This document shows positions 36,600 to 46,022 of a stretch of DNA of 64,000 nt, one piece after another (the first letter of the stretch is position 1; every line of letters starts with the position of its first letter). Below the pieces are notes generated by a model. That model saw nothing but the letters and a program-made list of their open reading frames with translations. It was not told the DNA's origin and did not search any database. A program made the translations under genes and the position numbers. Source of the stretch: Paenibacillus sp. SC116 (GTDB lineage: Bacteria; Bacillota; Bacilli; Paenibacillales; Paenibacillaceae); contig NZ_JANIOF010000001.1 of assembly GCF_024733555.1 (NCBI RefSeq), positions 1,138,758 through 1,202,757 of the forward strand. The letters are read 5' to 3'.

Positions 36600-37022
36600 T
36601 TATCTAGTTTTGGACGATTTTTTACGAACAACACGAGTAAACTCCGAGTTGAGTACACGATGCGTAGGATTCAAGTTGCCTCCCGCTGTTTTACCGAATA
36701 CACCTAGAAGCGCGCTGCGGCCAGTGATTTTGATTTCTACCTCAAATTGCAAAACATTGCGGCTCAAGTTAACAGAAAGAAAGTCAGATGAGCCTGGAGA
36801 AAGGGTCACGGAATCTCTTGTAATAAGCTTTTTCTTACCGTTTAGCCTAAATACAGACACCTCAGCTTTAACCTGACCAGTACCATTGTTAAGAACTTTT
36901 GCAATTACAGTGGCGGAACGATTGTTTGCCGCATTTTCTAGTGGACCTGTCGAAAATGTCCTAGTAGTAGAAGTAGTAGTAGTAGCTGCTCCTGCGGTCT
37001 CACTATTACTGCTGAATCCCAT
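36600..37022 (-). CDS. Hypothetical protein with Thr/Ser-rich head
   Basis: 140 residues, not recognised. Seen: residues 11-25 are Thr/Ser-rich (TTTTSTTRT), encoded by a run of ACT triplets near 36961-36985; the rest looks like one beta-sandwich domain (alternating hydrophobic strands, no Cys, no signal peptide or membrane span), ending in a basic KKSSKTR tail. ATG follows AAAGGAG. Alone between terminators. Small Thr-headed beta proteins of this type occur in spore formers and could be spore-surface proteins, but that is inference. Confidence 0.65.
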   Translation of the reverse strand: MGFSSNSETAGAATTTTSTTRTFSTGPLENAANNRSATVIAKVLNNGTGQVKAEVSVFRLNGKKKLITRDSVTLSPGSSDFLSVNLSRNVLQFEVEIKITGRSALLGVFGKTAGGNLNPTHRVLNSEFTRVVRKKSSKTR

Positions 37023-37077
37023 ATAAACAACTCCTTTATGTTTTATCTATCTATAAGATGCAGCAGCAATGTTTTTG

Positions 37078-37106
37078 GAAAGGTACATTCGTCGAAAGGT
37101 ACATTC
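37078..37106. repeat. Tandem 13-nt repeat upstream of the 36.6 kb gene
   Basis: GAAAGGTACATTC occurs twice, separated by GTC. It is 56 nt upstream of the start of the minus-strand gene and could be an operator or promoter element. The remaining 460-nt gap up to gudB holds the gudB promoter and otherwise shows nothing. Confidence 0.6.
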
Positions 37107-37355
37107 ACCTTACTAGATTGAACAGGTTCAAGTACGGTTTAACAATTCCAGCAGGATCAGCAGATTACAAACTAACATTTTATGTATATGCATAATTATA
37201 CATGCACTGTATTGTAATAAAGCGTTTTATTCATGGAAAATACAGAGTCTCTATGTCTATTACTGCCTTATAAAACATTGAATTATAGGGATCTATAAAG
37301 ATTTCTTTTGTACTCATATAAAAAATTTCATTCACACAACTAGTAAGTTTACAAG

Positions 37356-37383
37356 TTGACCCGACGCATATTTATGATAAAAT
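37356..37383 (+). promoter_or_regulatory. Candidate gudB promoter
   Basis: TTGACC (37356-37361), 16-nt spacer, TAAAAT (37378-37383). About 95 nt of 5' leader would precede the gene. Confidence 0.55.
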
Positions 37384-37482
37384 ACAAGAAAATATTTAGA
37401 TAGTGCAAATGAAAGGACCTATTTCTAGGAATCCTTTCAAAAAACTTACACCATTGAAAAATAAGTAATTTGGAGGAGAACC

Positions 37483-38751
37483 ATGACTATTACATCAACA
37501 GCAGTTAAGCAAGAGACATTGAATCCTTACGAGATTGTACAAAGGCAAATCGAAATTGCTGCATCTCACTTGAATCTTCCTCAGCAAGAGATTGAATTTC
37601 TTAAACGTCCTATGCGTGTGCTCACTGTTAACTTTGCAGTAAAGATGGATGATGGATCTGTAAAAGTATTTGAAGGGTATCGTTCGCAGCATAATGATGC
37701 AATCGGACCAACAAAAGGCGGAATTCGTTTCCATCCGGATGTAACACTCGATGAAGTAAAAGCTTTGTCGATGTGGATGAGCTTCAAATGTGGGGTTGTC
37801 AGCTTGCCATACGGCGGTGGTAAAGGCGGGGTCATCTGCAATCCTGCTGAGATGAGCAAAGGTGAATTAGAACGTCTCAGCCGTGGATTCATGGAAGCAA
37901 TCGCTGACTTCGTGGGACCTGACAAAGACATCCCAGCTCCTGACGTTTATACGAACGCTCAAGTCATGGCTTGGATGGTCGATACTTACAGCAAAAAGAA
38001 AGGCTCCTTCCAACCTGGCGTCATTACAGGTAAACCGATTATTCTCGGCGGCTCCAAAGGTCGTAATGAAGCTACGGCTCGAGGCTGCGTATTTACGATT
38101 CTTGAAGCTCTTGAAGAGCTGGGCAAGAAGCCAGGTGAAGCAACTGTTGCTATTCAAGGATACGGCAATGCAGGCCGTATCGCTGCAGAACTTTTGACTG
38201 AGCTTGGATTTACGATCGTTGCAGTTAGCGATTCGAAGGGTGCTATTTACAATGCGAACGGCCTAGACTTAGATGCAGTCAATGCATGTAAAGATGTTGG
38301 CTCATTGGCTAACTATGATAAAAAGTATCAAATCAACGCCGACAGCATTCTTGAGTTAGATGTAGACGTTCTTATCCCTGCCGCATTAGAGAATGTGATT
38401 ACTTCTGTTAATGCTGCAAATGTTAAAGCCAAAATTGTTGCGGAAGCAGCAAACGGTCCTACTACCCCTGAAGCTGACCAAATCTTGAGTGAAAAAGGAG
38501 TCTTGGTCATTCCTGATATCCTTGCCAACGCGGGCGGAGTAACCGTATCCTACTTCGAATGGGTTCAAAACTTGATGAGCTTCTATTGGAGCGAAGAAGA
38601 AGTCAATGAGAAGCTTCAAGTGAAGATGGTAGAAGCTTACCGTGAAGTTCGTTTCTTAGCTAAAGAACATCAAACGGATCTGCGTACAGCTGCGTTTATG
38701 ATTTCTATTAAACGCATCGCAGAAGCTATGCGCATTCGCGGCTGGGTATAA
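37483..38751 (+). CDS. gudB: NAD-dependent glutamate dehydrogenase
   Basis: Catabolic oxidation of glutamate to 2-oxoglutarate. Seen: RSQHNDAIGPTKGGIRFHP, the catalytic Lys region MSFKCGVVSLPYGGGKGGV, Asp in PDVYTNAQ, and the GYGNAGRIAAELL nucleotide-binding motif. 422 residues. ATG behind GGAGGAG. In B. subtilis gudB sits next to ypbH; here it lies between dacF and pdp, a local rearrangement. Confidence 0.95.
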   Translation: MTITSTAVKQETLNPYEIVQRQIEIAASHLNLPQQEIEFLKRPMRVLTVNFAVKMDDGSVKVFEGYRSQHNDAIGPTKGGIRFHPDVTLDEVKALSMWMSFKCGVVSLPYGGGKGGVICNPAEMSKGELERLSRGFMEAIADFVGPDKDIPAPDVYTNAQVMAWMVDTYSKKKGSFQPGVITGKPIILGGSKGRNEATARGCVFTILEALEELGKKPGEATVAIQGYGNAGRIAAELLTELGFTIVAVSDSKGAIYNANGLDLDAVNACKDVGSLANYDKKYQINADSILELDVDVLIPAALENVITSVNAANVKAKIVAEAANGPTTPEADQILSEKGVLVIPDILANAGGVTVSYFEWVQNLMSFYWSEEEVNEKLQVKMVEAYREVRFLAKEHQTDLRTAAFMISIKRIAEAMRIRGWV

Positions 38752-38769
38752 TAAATAGGAATAAATAAG

Positions 38770-38807
38770 AAAGCTGCTTATTCCCGTTGAGGGAACAAGC
38801 AGCTTTT
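38770..38807. terminator. Bidirectional terminator between gudB and pdp
   Basis: AAAGCTGCTT..TTCCC / GGGAA..AAGCAGCTTT with T-rich flanks on both strands; serves convergent gudB and pdp. Confidence 0.8.
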
Positions 38808-38832
38808 CATTTAGCTATTTTCAAAGAGTGGA

Positions 38833-40161
38833 CTATACAAAACGTTGCACGCCATCCTTCGTTACGATTGCATAAACAAGCGGCTTCTCTTCAACTGGCT
38901 CAGCAGACAACTGATAAGCCTGGATAATACGCTGTTTGGATTCTTCCACACGTGATTCATCGTTCACATGCAGGATTGCCAGCACATCGCCCTTCTTCAC
39001 TTCATCAGCTACTTTTTTGCGAAGGTCAAGCCCTACAGCCAAATCGATGACACTTTCCTTCGTCTCACGACCAGCACCTAGCAGCATAGCTGCAATTCCA
39101 ATGCTCTCTGCTTCAATGCTGGACACGTAGCCATCATTTTCAGCAAGCACTTCTATACGTTTAGCTGCATGTGGAAGCTTAGCTGTATCTTCAACCATGC
39201 TCACATCGCCGCCTTGCGCTTGTACAAGCTGCTTCAGGCGCTCGAATGCAGAACCGTCTGCAATTGTTTTCTCGAGAATCTCACGAGCCTCTTCCGTAGT
39301 GGAAGCTTGTTTGCCTAGCACGACCATGTGAGAACCAAGAATCATAGACAATTCATGCAAATCCTCAGGGCCCTTGCCATGCAACGTTGCAATCGCTTCC
39401 TCAACTTCAAGACCATTACCAATTAGATGCCCTAACGGTTGATCCATATCAGAAATAATCGCAACTGTATCACGACCTACTTCTGTTCCGATATCAACCA
39501 TCGCTTGTGCAAGTGCAATGGAATCGTCAAGCGTCTTCATAAACGCACCGCTGCCTGTCTTAACATCAAGTACAATCGCATCTGCACCAGCAGCAATCTT
39601 CTTACTCATAACAGAGCTTGCGATAAGCGGAATCGATTCTACTGTTGCTGTTACGTCACGCAATGCATACAGCTTCTTATCAGCTGGTGTGATATTGCCA
39701 CTCTGACCGATCAAGGATACACCAATTTCATTCACTTGATTAATGAACGTTTCACGCGGAAGTTCAACTTGGTAACCTGCAATCGCTTCCAACTTGTCTA
39801 TCGTTCCACCTGTATGTCCAAGCCCGCGTCCTGACATTTTTGCTACAGGAACACCTGCTGCCGCAACCATTGGCGCAAGAATTAAAGTTGTTTTGTCGCC
39901 TACACCGCCAGTAGAGTGCTTGTCAACTTTGACACCAGCAATTGGACTCAAGTCAATCTGATCACCAGACTTCGCCATTTCCAATGTCAATTGTGCAGTT
40001 TCCTTAGCGCTCATGCCTTGGAAATAGATAGCCATAGCCCATGCTGCTACTTGATAGTCAGGAACGTTCCCTTCACTATATCCACGCACCATAAATGTAA
40101 TTTCTTCTGGTGTAAGTTCCTTACCTTCACGCTTTTTCTGAATAATGTCTACTGCTCTCAT
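38833..40161 (-). CDS. pdp: Pyrimidine-nucleoside phosphorylase
   Basis: Phosphorolysis of uridine and deoxypyrimidine nucleosides. Seen: [13 protein letters not shown] phosphate-binding motif, [11 protein letters not shown], and [21 protein letters not shown]. 442 residues, RBS GTAGGAGG. Downstream of punA and deoB, forming a nucleoside salvage unit (deoB-punA-pdp). Confidence 0.95.
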   Translation of the reverse strand: MRAVDIIQKKREGKELTPEEITFMVRGYSEGNVPDYQVAAWAMAIYFQGMSAKETAQLTLEMAKSGDQIDLSPIAGVKVDKHSTGGVGDKTTLILAPMVAAAGVPVAKMSGRGLGHTGGTIDKLEAIAGYQVELPRETFINQVNEIGVSLIGQSGNITPADKKLYALRDVTATVESIPLIASSVMSKKIAAGADAIVLDVKTGSGAFMKTLDDSIALAQAMVDIGTEVGRDTVAIISDMDQPLGHLIGNGLEVEEAIATLHGKGPEDLHELSMILGSHMVVLGKQASTTEEAREILEKTIADGSAFERLKQLVQAQGGDVSMVEDTAKLPHAAKRIEVLAENDGYVSSIEAESIGIAAMLLGAGRETKESVIDLAVGLDLRKKVADEVKKGDVLAILHVNDESRVEESKQRIIQAYQLSAEPVEEKPLVYAIVTKDGVQRFV

Positions 40162-40229
40162 GTTTAATTCCTCCTACCTGAGGTTATTCTTGTTGTTCAT
40201 TTGCACTAGTTGTATAATAACCTCGGCAA

Positions 40230-41057
40230 TTACATTGCAGGTATGATATCTAGCACTAGTCCCAGGAATTGTTCTTTAACTTGCTCTGCTGTTTCCATAA
40301 CCTCTTCATGAGAAAGTGGCTGATCAAGGATTCCAGCTGCCATATTGCTAATACAAGATATTCCAAGCACTTCAAGGCCAGCATGTCTTGCTACGATAAC
40401 CTCCGACACGGTTGACATGCCTACCGCATCAGCTCCAAGTGTACGCATCATTCGAATTTCGGCAGGCGTCTCATAATTCGGTCCTAACAGGCCGACATAG
40501 ACACCTTCCTGGAACGTAAAGGAATGACGCGCGGCAACTTCTTTAGCGACGGCGCGCAAGCGCTTACTATAAGCTTCCGACATATCAGGAAAACGAACGC
40601 CAAATTGTTCATCATTCGGACCTATTAACGGATTACGTGCAGTTAAGTTCAAATGATCGCTAATAAGCATCAAATCCCCTGGACGATACTCCGTATTAAT
40701 GCCTCCCGCCGCATTTGTTACAAGCAGCTGCTTAACACCGACCGCTTTCATGACACGTACTGGGAATGCAGTAAGCTCAGGACCGTATCCTTCATAGATA
40801 TGAAAGCGACCTTTCATCATCATAACGGTGCGTCCGCGAATCGTTCCAATTAAGAGCTCGCCAGCATGCCCTTCTACTGTTGACTTCGGAAAATGCGGAA
40901 TATCTTCATAAGCAATTGTAGTCGGGTTCTCAACTAAAGTGCTGAGAACCCCCAATCCTGACCCGAGAATCAAACCAATCTCAGGTTTATGGGAAGTACG
41001 GCTATGTATATACGCTGCCGCTTCCTGCACTTGGTTATACGTTACTGCTGAATTCAT
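40230..41057 (-). CDS. punA: Purine-nucleoside phosphorylase (PNP class I)
   Basis: Cleaves purine nucleosides with phosphate. Seen: GSGLG (phosphate), GRFHIYEGY, NAAGGIN, GPNYETPAE and CISNMAAG motifs of the trimeric high-mass class. 275 residues, RBS AAGGAGG. Confidence 0.95.
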   Translation of the reverse strand: MNSAVTYNQVQEAAAYIHSRTSHKPEIGLILGSGLGVLSTLVENPTTIAYEDIPHFPKSTVEGHAGELLIGTIRGRTVMMMKGRFHIYEGYGPELTAFPVRVMKAVGVKQLLVTNAAGGINTEYRPGDLMLISDHLNLTARNPLIGPNDEQFGVRFPDMSEAYSKRLRAVAKEVAARHSFTFQEGVYVGLLGPNYETPAEIRMMRTLGADAVGMSTVSEVIVARHAGLEVLGISCISNMAAGILDQPLSHEEVMETAEQVKEQFLGLVLDIIPAM

Positions 41058-41117
41058 AACTTACATCCTCCTTAATATGATATCAAGGAGCTGGATGCAA
41101 TCTCATGATGTTTATTC

Positions 41118-42296
41118 TTATAGCTCCGACAAAAAGCTTGTTCCGATCTCTGGAAGCTTCGCTCCAAAGTTATCAGCTACTGTAGCGCCCAAGTCCGCAA
41201 ATGTTGCACGGATTCCAAGCGAGCGGCCTGGCTCAATCGATGGGCTGTATACCAACAAAGGTACATATTCACGAGTATGATCCGTTCCCGGATGAATCGG
41301 GTCATTCCCGTGGTCAGCTGTAATAATAAGCAAGTCATCAGGACCTGTCATTTCCAATAATTTTGGAACAGCAGCATCGAATTCTTCCAACGCGCCTGCA
41401 TAGCCTTCTGGATCACGACGATGTCCGAACAAGGAATCGAAGTCAACCAGATTCGTGAACAATAGCCCTTCGAAAGATTGTCCCATCAAATCGATCGTCG
41501 TTTCAATACCGTGTGCGTTGCTCTTCGTTGGGTAAGAAGCAGTAATACCTTCGCCACTGAAAATATCGTTAATTTTGCCGACGGATATAACGTCTTTGCC
41601 AACATCCTTAAGCGCATCCAATACAGTTGGTGACGGCGGGGATACCGCGTAGTCATGACGGTTAGGTGTACGCTTAAAGTTGCCTGGAGTACCGACATAT
41701 GGTCTAGCAATTACGCGACCAACCATAAATTCTTCCTGCAGCGTAAGCTCGCGAGCAATTTCACAAGCACGGTACAATTCATCTAGCGGGATGATTTCTT
41801 CATGAGCTGCAAGCTGGAATACACTGTCAGCTGATGTGTAAACGATCCAGCTGCCAGTCTTCATTTGCTCTTCGCCATACTGATCCAATACTTCAGTACC
41901 AGAAGCAGGCTTGTTGCAAAGCACCTTACGGCCTGTTTTTTCTTCAAATTGACGAAGCAATGCTTCTGGGAAACCATCTGGGTATGTTTGGAATGGAGTT
42001 GTAATGTTAAGACCCATCAACTCCCAATGACCTGTCATTGTATCTTTACCAACTGAGATTTCGGCCATTTTACCATATACGCCTGTTGGAGCATCCACAG
42101 GCTTCAACGTGCCCAGATCAGCAATGGAACCCATGCCAAGTTGATTCATGTGTGGAATCTTTACAGCAGGAACACGTTCGATAATATGACCTAGTGTATG
42201 CGAGCCTTTATCGCCAAAAGATTCAGCATCAGGAAGCTCACCAATACCGACACTATCCAACACGATAACGGTTACTTTTTTGAATTTGCGTGACAT
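41118..42296 (-). CDS. deoB: Phosphopentomutase
   Basis: Interconverts (deoxy)ribose 1- and 5-phosphate, linking nucleoside phosphorolysis to the pentose pool. Seen: [17 protein letters not shown] start with metal Asp, catalytic Thr in [10 protein letters not shown], and ITADHGNDP / [11 protein letters not shown] alkaline-phosphatase-type metal motifs. 392 residues from ATG 42296 behind AGAGGAG. Confidence 0.95.
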   Translation of the reverse strand: MSRKFKKVTVIVLDSVGIGELPDAESFGDKGSHTLGHIIERVPAVKIPHMNQLGMGSIADLGTLKPVDAPTGVYGKMAEISVGKDTMTGHWELMGLNITTPFQTYPDGFPEALLRQFEEKTGRKVLCNKPASGTEVLDQYGEEQMKTGSWIVYTSADSVFQLAAHEEIIPLDELYRACEIARELTLQEEFMVGRVIARPYVGTPGNFKRTPNRHDYAVSPPSPTVLDALKDVGKDVISVGKINDIFSGEGITASYPTKSNAHGIETTIDLMGQSFEGLLFTNLVDFDSLFGHRRDPEGYAGALEEFDAAVPKLLEMTGPDDLLIITADHGNDPIHPGTDHTREYVPLLVYSPSIEPGRSLGIRATFADLGATVADNFGAKLPEIGTSFLSEL

Positions 42297-42365
42297 CGTA
42301 CCACTCCTCTTTGTGTCTTTGCTATTGTGCTTAGGGCACGTCATGCTCATACGCAATATAGCAGC

Positions 42366-43295
42366 TTACTTATTTTTCTTAGCTCTCGGATGAGCAGATG
42401 AATATACTTCCTTCATATTTGGCTTCTCAGGAAGTGACGCGTAACGCTGTGTCGTTGCGGCATCCGCATGGCCAAGCAGTTCTTGTACAACACGAATATC
42501 AGCCCCATTGTTCAATAAATGAACAGCAAAAGTCTGACGAAGCATTTGCAAAGTCAGCTCTGGCATATCTGGTATTTGTGTTGCATACGTGCGAAGACGC
42601 TTCCAGAACCCTTGTCGAGTCATCCGCTGTCCATGGCGATTTAGAAATAGAGCTTGTCCCTCTTGCGTATTATCTCCAGATGACTGGGACTGCAAGTCTT
42701 CTCTGCTCTTCTCTAAATAAAGTCGAATCGCTTCAATGGCTACTTCCCCTAGTGGAACAACGCGCTCCTTGCGATTCATCACACAACGAACAAATCCCAA
42801 TTGCAAATTCACATCCGTTATGTTCAAATCCAGCAGCTCAGATACACGGGCACCTGTCCCATAAAGCGTTTCCAGCATCGCACGATCTCGAATTCCTTGC
42901 GGTGTGTGCAGCGAAGGCGCTTCCAACAGCCTGCTAACTTGCTCAACCGACAGCACCGTTAACTGCTTAGGGTCGCTTTTGGGAACTTCAAGATCCATTG
43001 TGGGATCTTTGCTGGCTTCCCCTTCCCGAATCAAATAACGATAGAAAGCACGAAGAGCGGCCTTATGTCTCGTAATCGTCGACGCAGCCCGTCCTTGCCT
43101 TCTTAGCCAACTTACATAATGAAATAAATGTACAGGAAGCACTTCGTTTGCCTGCTCGATACCTTCAGCTGACAAGTGACGAACAAAAGATTGAATATCC
43201 CGCTCGTATGCATCTTTCGTATGAGGGGATATTTGACGTTCGTCGGTTAGATACTGCATATATTGCGCCATTTGTCGTTCCAACGTCGTCTTCAT
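42366..43295 (-). CDS. xerD: Site-specific tyrosine recombinase XerD with altered active site
   Basis: Chromosome-dimer resolution recombinase; position before deoB, N-terminal core-binding domain and C-terminal KEVYSSAHPRA tail identify XerD. Seen catalytic positions: R150 (TGARVSELL), K176 (KER), R253, H276 (LLGHAD) and nucleophile Y285 (TTQRY) are present, but the box that reads H-x-L-R-H in XerD family members reads QMLRQ here, so the catalytic His is Gln250 and the next His is Gln254. The GKGxKER loop is also shortened to MNRKER. 309 residues, ATG 43295 behind AAGGAG. Confidence 0.9.
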   Translation of the reverse strand: MKTTLERQMAQYMQYLTDERQISPHTKDAYERDIQSFVRHLSAEGIEQANEVLPVHLFHYVSWLRRQGRAASTITRHKAALRAFYRYLIREGEASKDPTMDLEVPKSDPKQLTVLSVEQVSRLLEAPSLHTPQGIRDRAMLETLYGTGARVSELLDLNITDVNLQLGFVRCVMNRKERVVPLGEVAIEAIRLYLEKSREDLQSQSSGDNTQEGQALFLNRHGQRMTRQGFWKRLRTYATQIPDMPELTLQMLRQTFAVHLLNNGADIRVVQELLGHADAATTQRYASLPEKPNMKEVYSSAHPRAKKNK

Positions 43296-43374
43296 GTTCG
43301 TCAATCTCCTTCTCTTACACTTTAACACCATTTATGGACGACTTCCACCACAAAGAAGGCAATATTAACTGCCG

Positions 43375-43611
43375 TTATTCTCCAAGCCAGTAATACAACT
43401 TTAAACGTTCGCGAAATTGTTCGGGTTCCATATCCAATTCCACATTAGGATGGAATACTTTTACTGCGCGACCTTGCGGCTCACGGTATTTATTCACCGG
43501 AGCGATCCACGCCGAAACAACACCAAGCAATTGCACCACTACGTACGTAGCCAAGAAGAAAATGACAATAAATCTTAAGCGCTGCATAAAAGAGCGAATC
43601 GATACAATCAA
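43375..43611 (-). CDS. yqzK: YqzK-like small membrane protein (DUF4227)
   Basis: 78 residues, one membrane span (about 11-35) and a C-terminal region ending FRERLKLYYWLGE, the family pattern. TTG start at 43609-43611 with AAAGGTG upstream. Between xerD and fur as in B. subtilis, here with an inserted protease gene. Function unknown. Confidence 0.8.
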   Translation of the reverse strand: MIVSIRSFMQRLRFIVIFFLATYVVVQLLGVVSAWIAPVNKYREPQGRAVKVFHPNVELDMEPEQFRERLKLYYWLGE

Positions 43612-43811
43612 CGTCTACACACCTTTCTAGAATGGATTGACAAACACCACAACGAAAATTCCGAACCATTTTCATCTATCATAATCAACGTATGTCCACT
43701 CTAGATTGGTTATAACCCATTGTGTATAAATGTGCATGTAAACAGGCTCACCTGAATCGGTCACTGTTCATAAAATAGGAGACCAGACAGCATCGTGAGA
43801 GGAGCTACGTC

Positions 43812-45362
43812 ATGCGATCGTTATCCGCTTATATGAAGGCCCATATTCAATCCCAGCCTCATAAATACAGTGTTCGTAAAATGATTGTGTGCCGCAATCG
43901 TGAAGCTTATGAGAATTGGCTGCATGAGCTTCATAAGCAGGGCATTACTCCCCTGAAGCAGATCCCTTCTGCTCTCACCATATGTTGTCATATGAATCCC
44001 GATAAAGAGCTCCATACATCAAGTTACCATCCGAGCATCCGTAAGGTAGAAACAGATAGGCTGGTTCGTATTCATCGTTGGTCGAAAGGATGGGTACGGT
44101 CATCCACCTCTTCACCCGGAGCCTATTCGCCTACATTCACTTCTAAGTCGATGAAAGAGGTTAAAGTCAAACTTCCACAAATCCCGTGGAACATTCACGC
44201 CATAGAAGCCCCGAAAGTTTGGAAGCAGACAAAGGGAGAAGGCATTAAGATTGCAATCATTGACACGGGAATATCAGAACATTCTAACTTAAAAATTGCT
44301 GGCGGCATAAATATGATTAATCGGCTTGAATCCTATGAGGACGACAACGGTCACGGAACTCATGTTGCTGGTATAGCTGCCGCAATCGGGCATCAAAAAA
44401 TGCCATTTGGTGTAGCTCCGGATATTCAATTGTATGGCATAAAAGCCCTTGATAATACCGGTACGGGCTATGTATCCGACATTATAGACGCGATCGAATG
44501 GTGTATTCAGCAACGAATCCATATCATTAATATGAGCCTTGGGTTGGACGATCCTAGTGACGTCCTTCGTCGCGCTATCATCAAAGCCAATCAAAGAGGA
44601 ATTATTGTGGTTGCTTCTGCTGGAAACGATGGGCCAGATACCCTATCTGTAGATGAGCCAGCAAAGTATCCGGAAACGATCGCTGTCGCTGCAATGAACG
44701 CTAAATATGAAGTTGCATCCTTCAGCAGCAGAGGCAAAGAAGTAGATGTTATAGCTCCAGGAGAGCTTATCATTTCAACGAACAACAAAAATGGCTTCGC
44801 TATCGAATCCGGGACATCAATGGCAGCTCCGCATGTTGCTGGTGCAGTTGCATTGTTACTGTCATTGCATGGGGCATTAAATCCTGATGATGTGCGAAGA
44901 TTGTTGATGAACACGGCTGAACCGTTGAAAAATACAAATGAACGCTCTCAAGGCAGCGGCCTTATTCAAACGATGAAAGCGATCCAATCAACACCTCAAT
45001 ATGCAACAGCCAGCGGACGTTCTTTCTCAAGAAGAGTGACAACTGCCTACAAGCTAGAAGCTGCACGTTCAACAAAAGGAAAGCCAAATTACTCACGTCC
45101 CATTTTCGGAATCGCTTTGTCCAAGAATATGAAAGCCAGGGCTAAAGCAAGTGCGAATGTAAATTCGAAAGACAAAACAGACAAAGTAAACAAAGCAAAC
45201 GGTCAAGCTAAACGAGAAAAAGTAATAAAAAAGCAGGGACAGTCAACTAAACTAAGCACGAAAAGAAAATCTCCTCTCATTCGGAAGCAACATGGTTTCT
45301 CCTGTCCGGTGAGAAAACAAACGAAGTCTCAATCGACTCGTAAACTGCGTTATCGTAAATGA
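43812..45362 (+). CDS. Subtilisin-like serine protease, AprX type, with basic C-terminal tail
   Basis: S8 peptidase. Seen: catalytic D151 (IIDTGIS), H181 (GHGTHVAG) and S336 (GTSMAAPH), oxyanion Asn in SAGNDG; no signal peptide, as in intracellular AprX. The first ~120 residues may be an inhibitory pro-region. Residues ~400-516 form a low-complexity Lys/Ser-rich tail not normal for AprX. ATG behind AGAGGAG. The gene splits the conserved yqzK-fur neighbourhood. Physiological substrate unknown. Confidence 0.88.
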   Translation: MRSLSAYMKAHIQSQPHKYSVRKMIVCRNREAYENWLHELHKQGITPLKQIPSALTICCHMNPDKELHTSSYHPSIRKVETDRLVRIHRWSKGWVRSSTSSPGAYSPTFTSKSMKEVKVKLPQIPWNIHAIEAPKVWKQTKGEGIKIAIIDTGISEHSNLKIAGGINMINRLESYEDDNGHGTHVAGIAAAIGHQKMPFGVAPDIQLYGIKALDNTGTGYVSDIIDAIEWCIQQRIHIINMSLGLDDPSDVLRRAIIKANQRGIIVVASAGNDGPDTLSVDEPAKYPETIAVAAMNAKYEVASFSSRGKEVDVIAPGELIISTNNKNGFAIESGTSMAAPHVAGAVALLLSLHGALNPDDVRRLLMNTAEPLKNTNERSQGSGLIQTMKAIQSTPQYATASGRSFSRRVTTAYKLEAARSTKGKPNYSRPIFGIALSKNMKARAKASANVNSKDKTDKVNKANGQAKREKVIKKQGQSTKLSTKRKSPLIRKQHGFSCPVRKQTKSQSTRKLRYRK

Positions 45363-45379
45363 ACATGAGCTACCAACGA

Positions 45380-45427
45380 AAAAGGGCTGCCCTAGTCATT
45401 GTACATGACTTATCGGACAGCCCCTTG
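45380..45427. terminator. Bidirectional terminator between the protease gene and fur
   Basis: AAGGGCTG..GTCAT / ATGAC..CAGCCCCTT stem; convergent genes on both sides. Confidence 0.75.
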
Positions 45428-45483
45428 CTAATAAGCGGATATAATTGTTGTGTAACAGCAGTTGCATATTCTAAATACATGAA

Positions 45484-45942
45484 CTACTGTTGTGGTTTAG
45501 ATTCCTTCTCCTGACATTTATTACAAATGCCCTGGAAATCCAAACGATGATCGAGTACATGGAAATTGTATTCTTGTGCTAACCGCTCTTCCAACGGTCC
45601 CAGCCAGTCATCCAAAATTTCTTGCATCGTACCGCACTGCACGCAGATCAAGTGATGGTGATGATGCTTGTTGCTATCGCCGCGCAAATCGTAGCGAGCA
45701 ACTCCATCTCCAAAGTTCAACTTCTGTACCACATGCAATTCACTAAGAAGCTCTAACGTACGGTAAACGGTGGCAAGACCGATTTCGGGAGCTTTCTCCT
45801 TGACAAGCATGAAGACATCCTCTGCACTTAAATGGTCCTCTTCATTCTCGAGCAGCACGCGTACAGTCGCTTCACGCTGCGGTGTCAGCTTATATCCTTG
45901 GGATTGCAGTTGTTGTTTAATAGTATCAATCCGCGACTCCAT
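45484..45942 (-). CDS. fur: Ferric uptake regulator family repressor
   Basis: Iron- or metal-responsive repressor. Seen: winged helix (EIGLATVYRTLELL), HHHHHLICVQCG metal motif, and C-terminal CNKC, forming the structural zinc pair set. 152 residues. Positioned as fur of B. subtilis beside spoIIM. Other paralogues (PerR, Zur) cannot be excluded by sequence alone, but the gene order argues for Fur. Confidence 0.92.
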   Translation of the reverse strand: MESRIDTIKQQLQSQGYKLTPQREATVRVLLENEEDHLSAEDVFMLVKEKAPEIGLATVYRTLELLSELHVVQKLNFGDGVARYDLRGDSNKHHHHHLICVQCGTMQEILDDWLGPLEERLAQEYNFHVLDHRLDFQGICNKCQEKESKPQQ

Positions 45943-45987
45943 GGTCTCCCCCCTTGCCGCCTATCCGCAATTCAACTCACTTCTATT

Positions 45988-46017
45988 ATTATAGGGGGAC
46001 TATCTAATCAGTGTCAA
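45988..46017 (-). promoter_or_regulatory. Sigma-A promoter of fur
   Basis: Perfect TTGACA (46012-46017) and TATAAT (45988-45993) on the minus strand, spacer 18 nt. No clear Fur-box palindrome overlaps it. Confidence 0.8.
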
Positions 46018-46022
46018 ATTAT

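Noticed and set aside
37078..37106. CRISPR-like direct repeat
   Set aside because: Only two 13-nt copies with a 3-nt gap; no array, no cas genes.
37217..37230. ATAAAGCGTTTTAT as a CcpA cre site before gudB
   Set aside because: Resembles the centre of a cre but misses the conserved outer TG and CA; about 140 nt from the promoter.
42398..42937. Long plus-strand open frame of 179 codons across xerD
   Set aside because: Antisense shadow of a clearly conserved gene; no binding site and no recognisable motif.
42366..43295. xerD as a phage or transposon integrase
   Set aside because: Conserved position beside deoB and yqzK, no att-like repeats, no phage genes.
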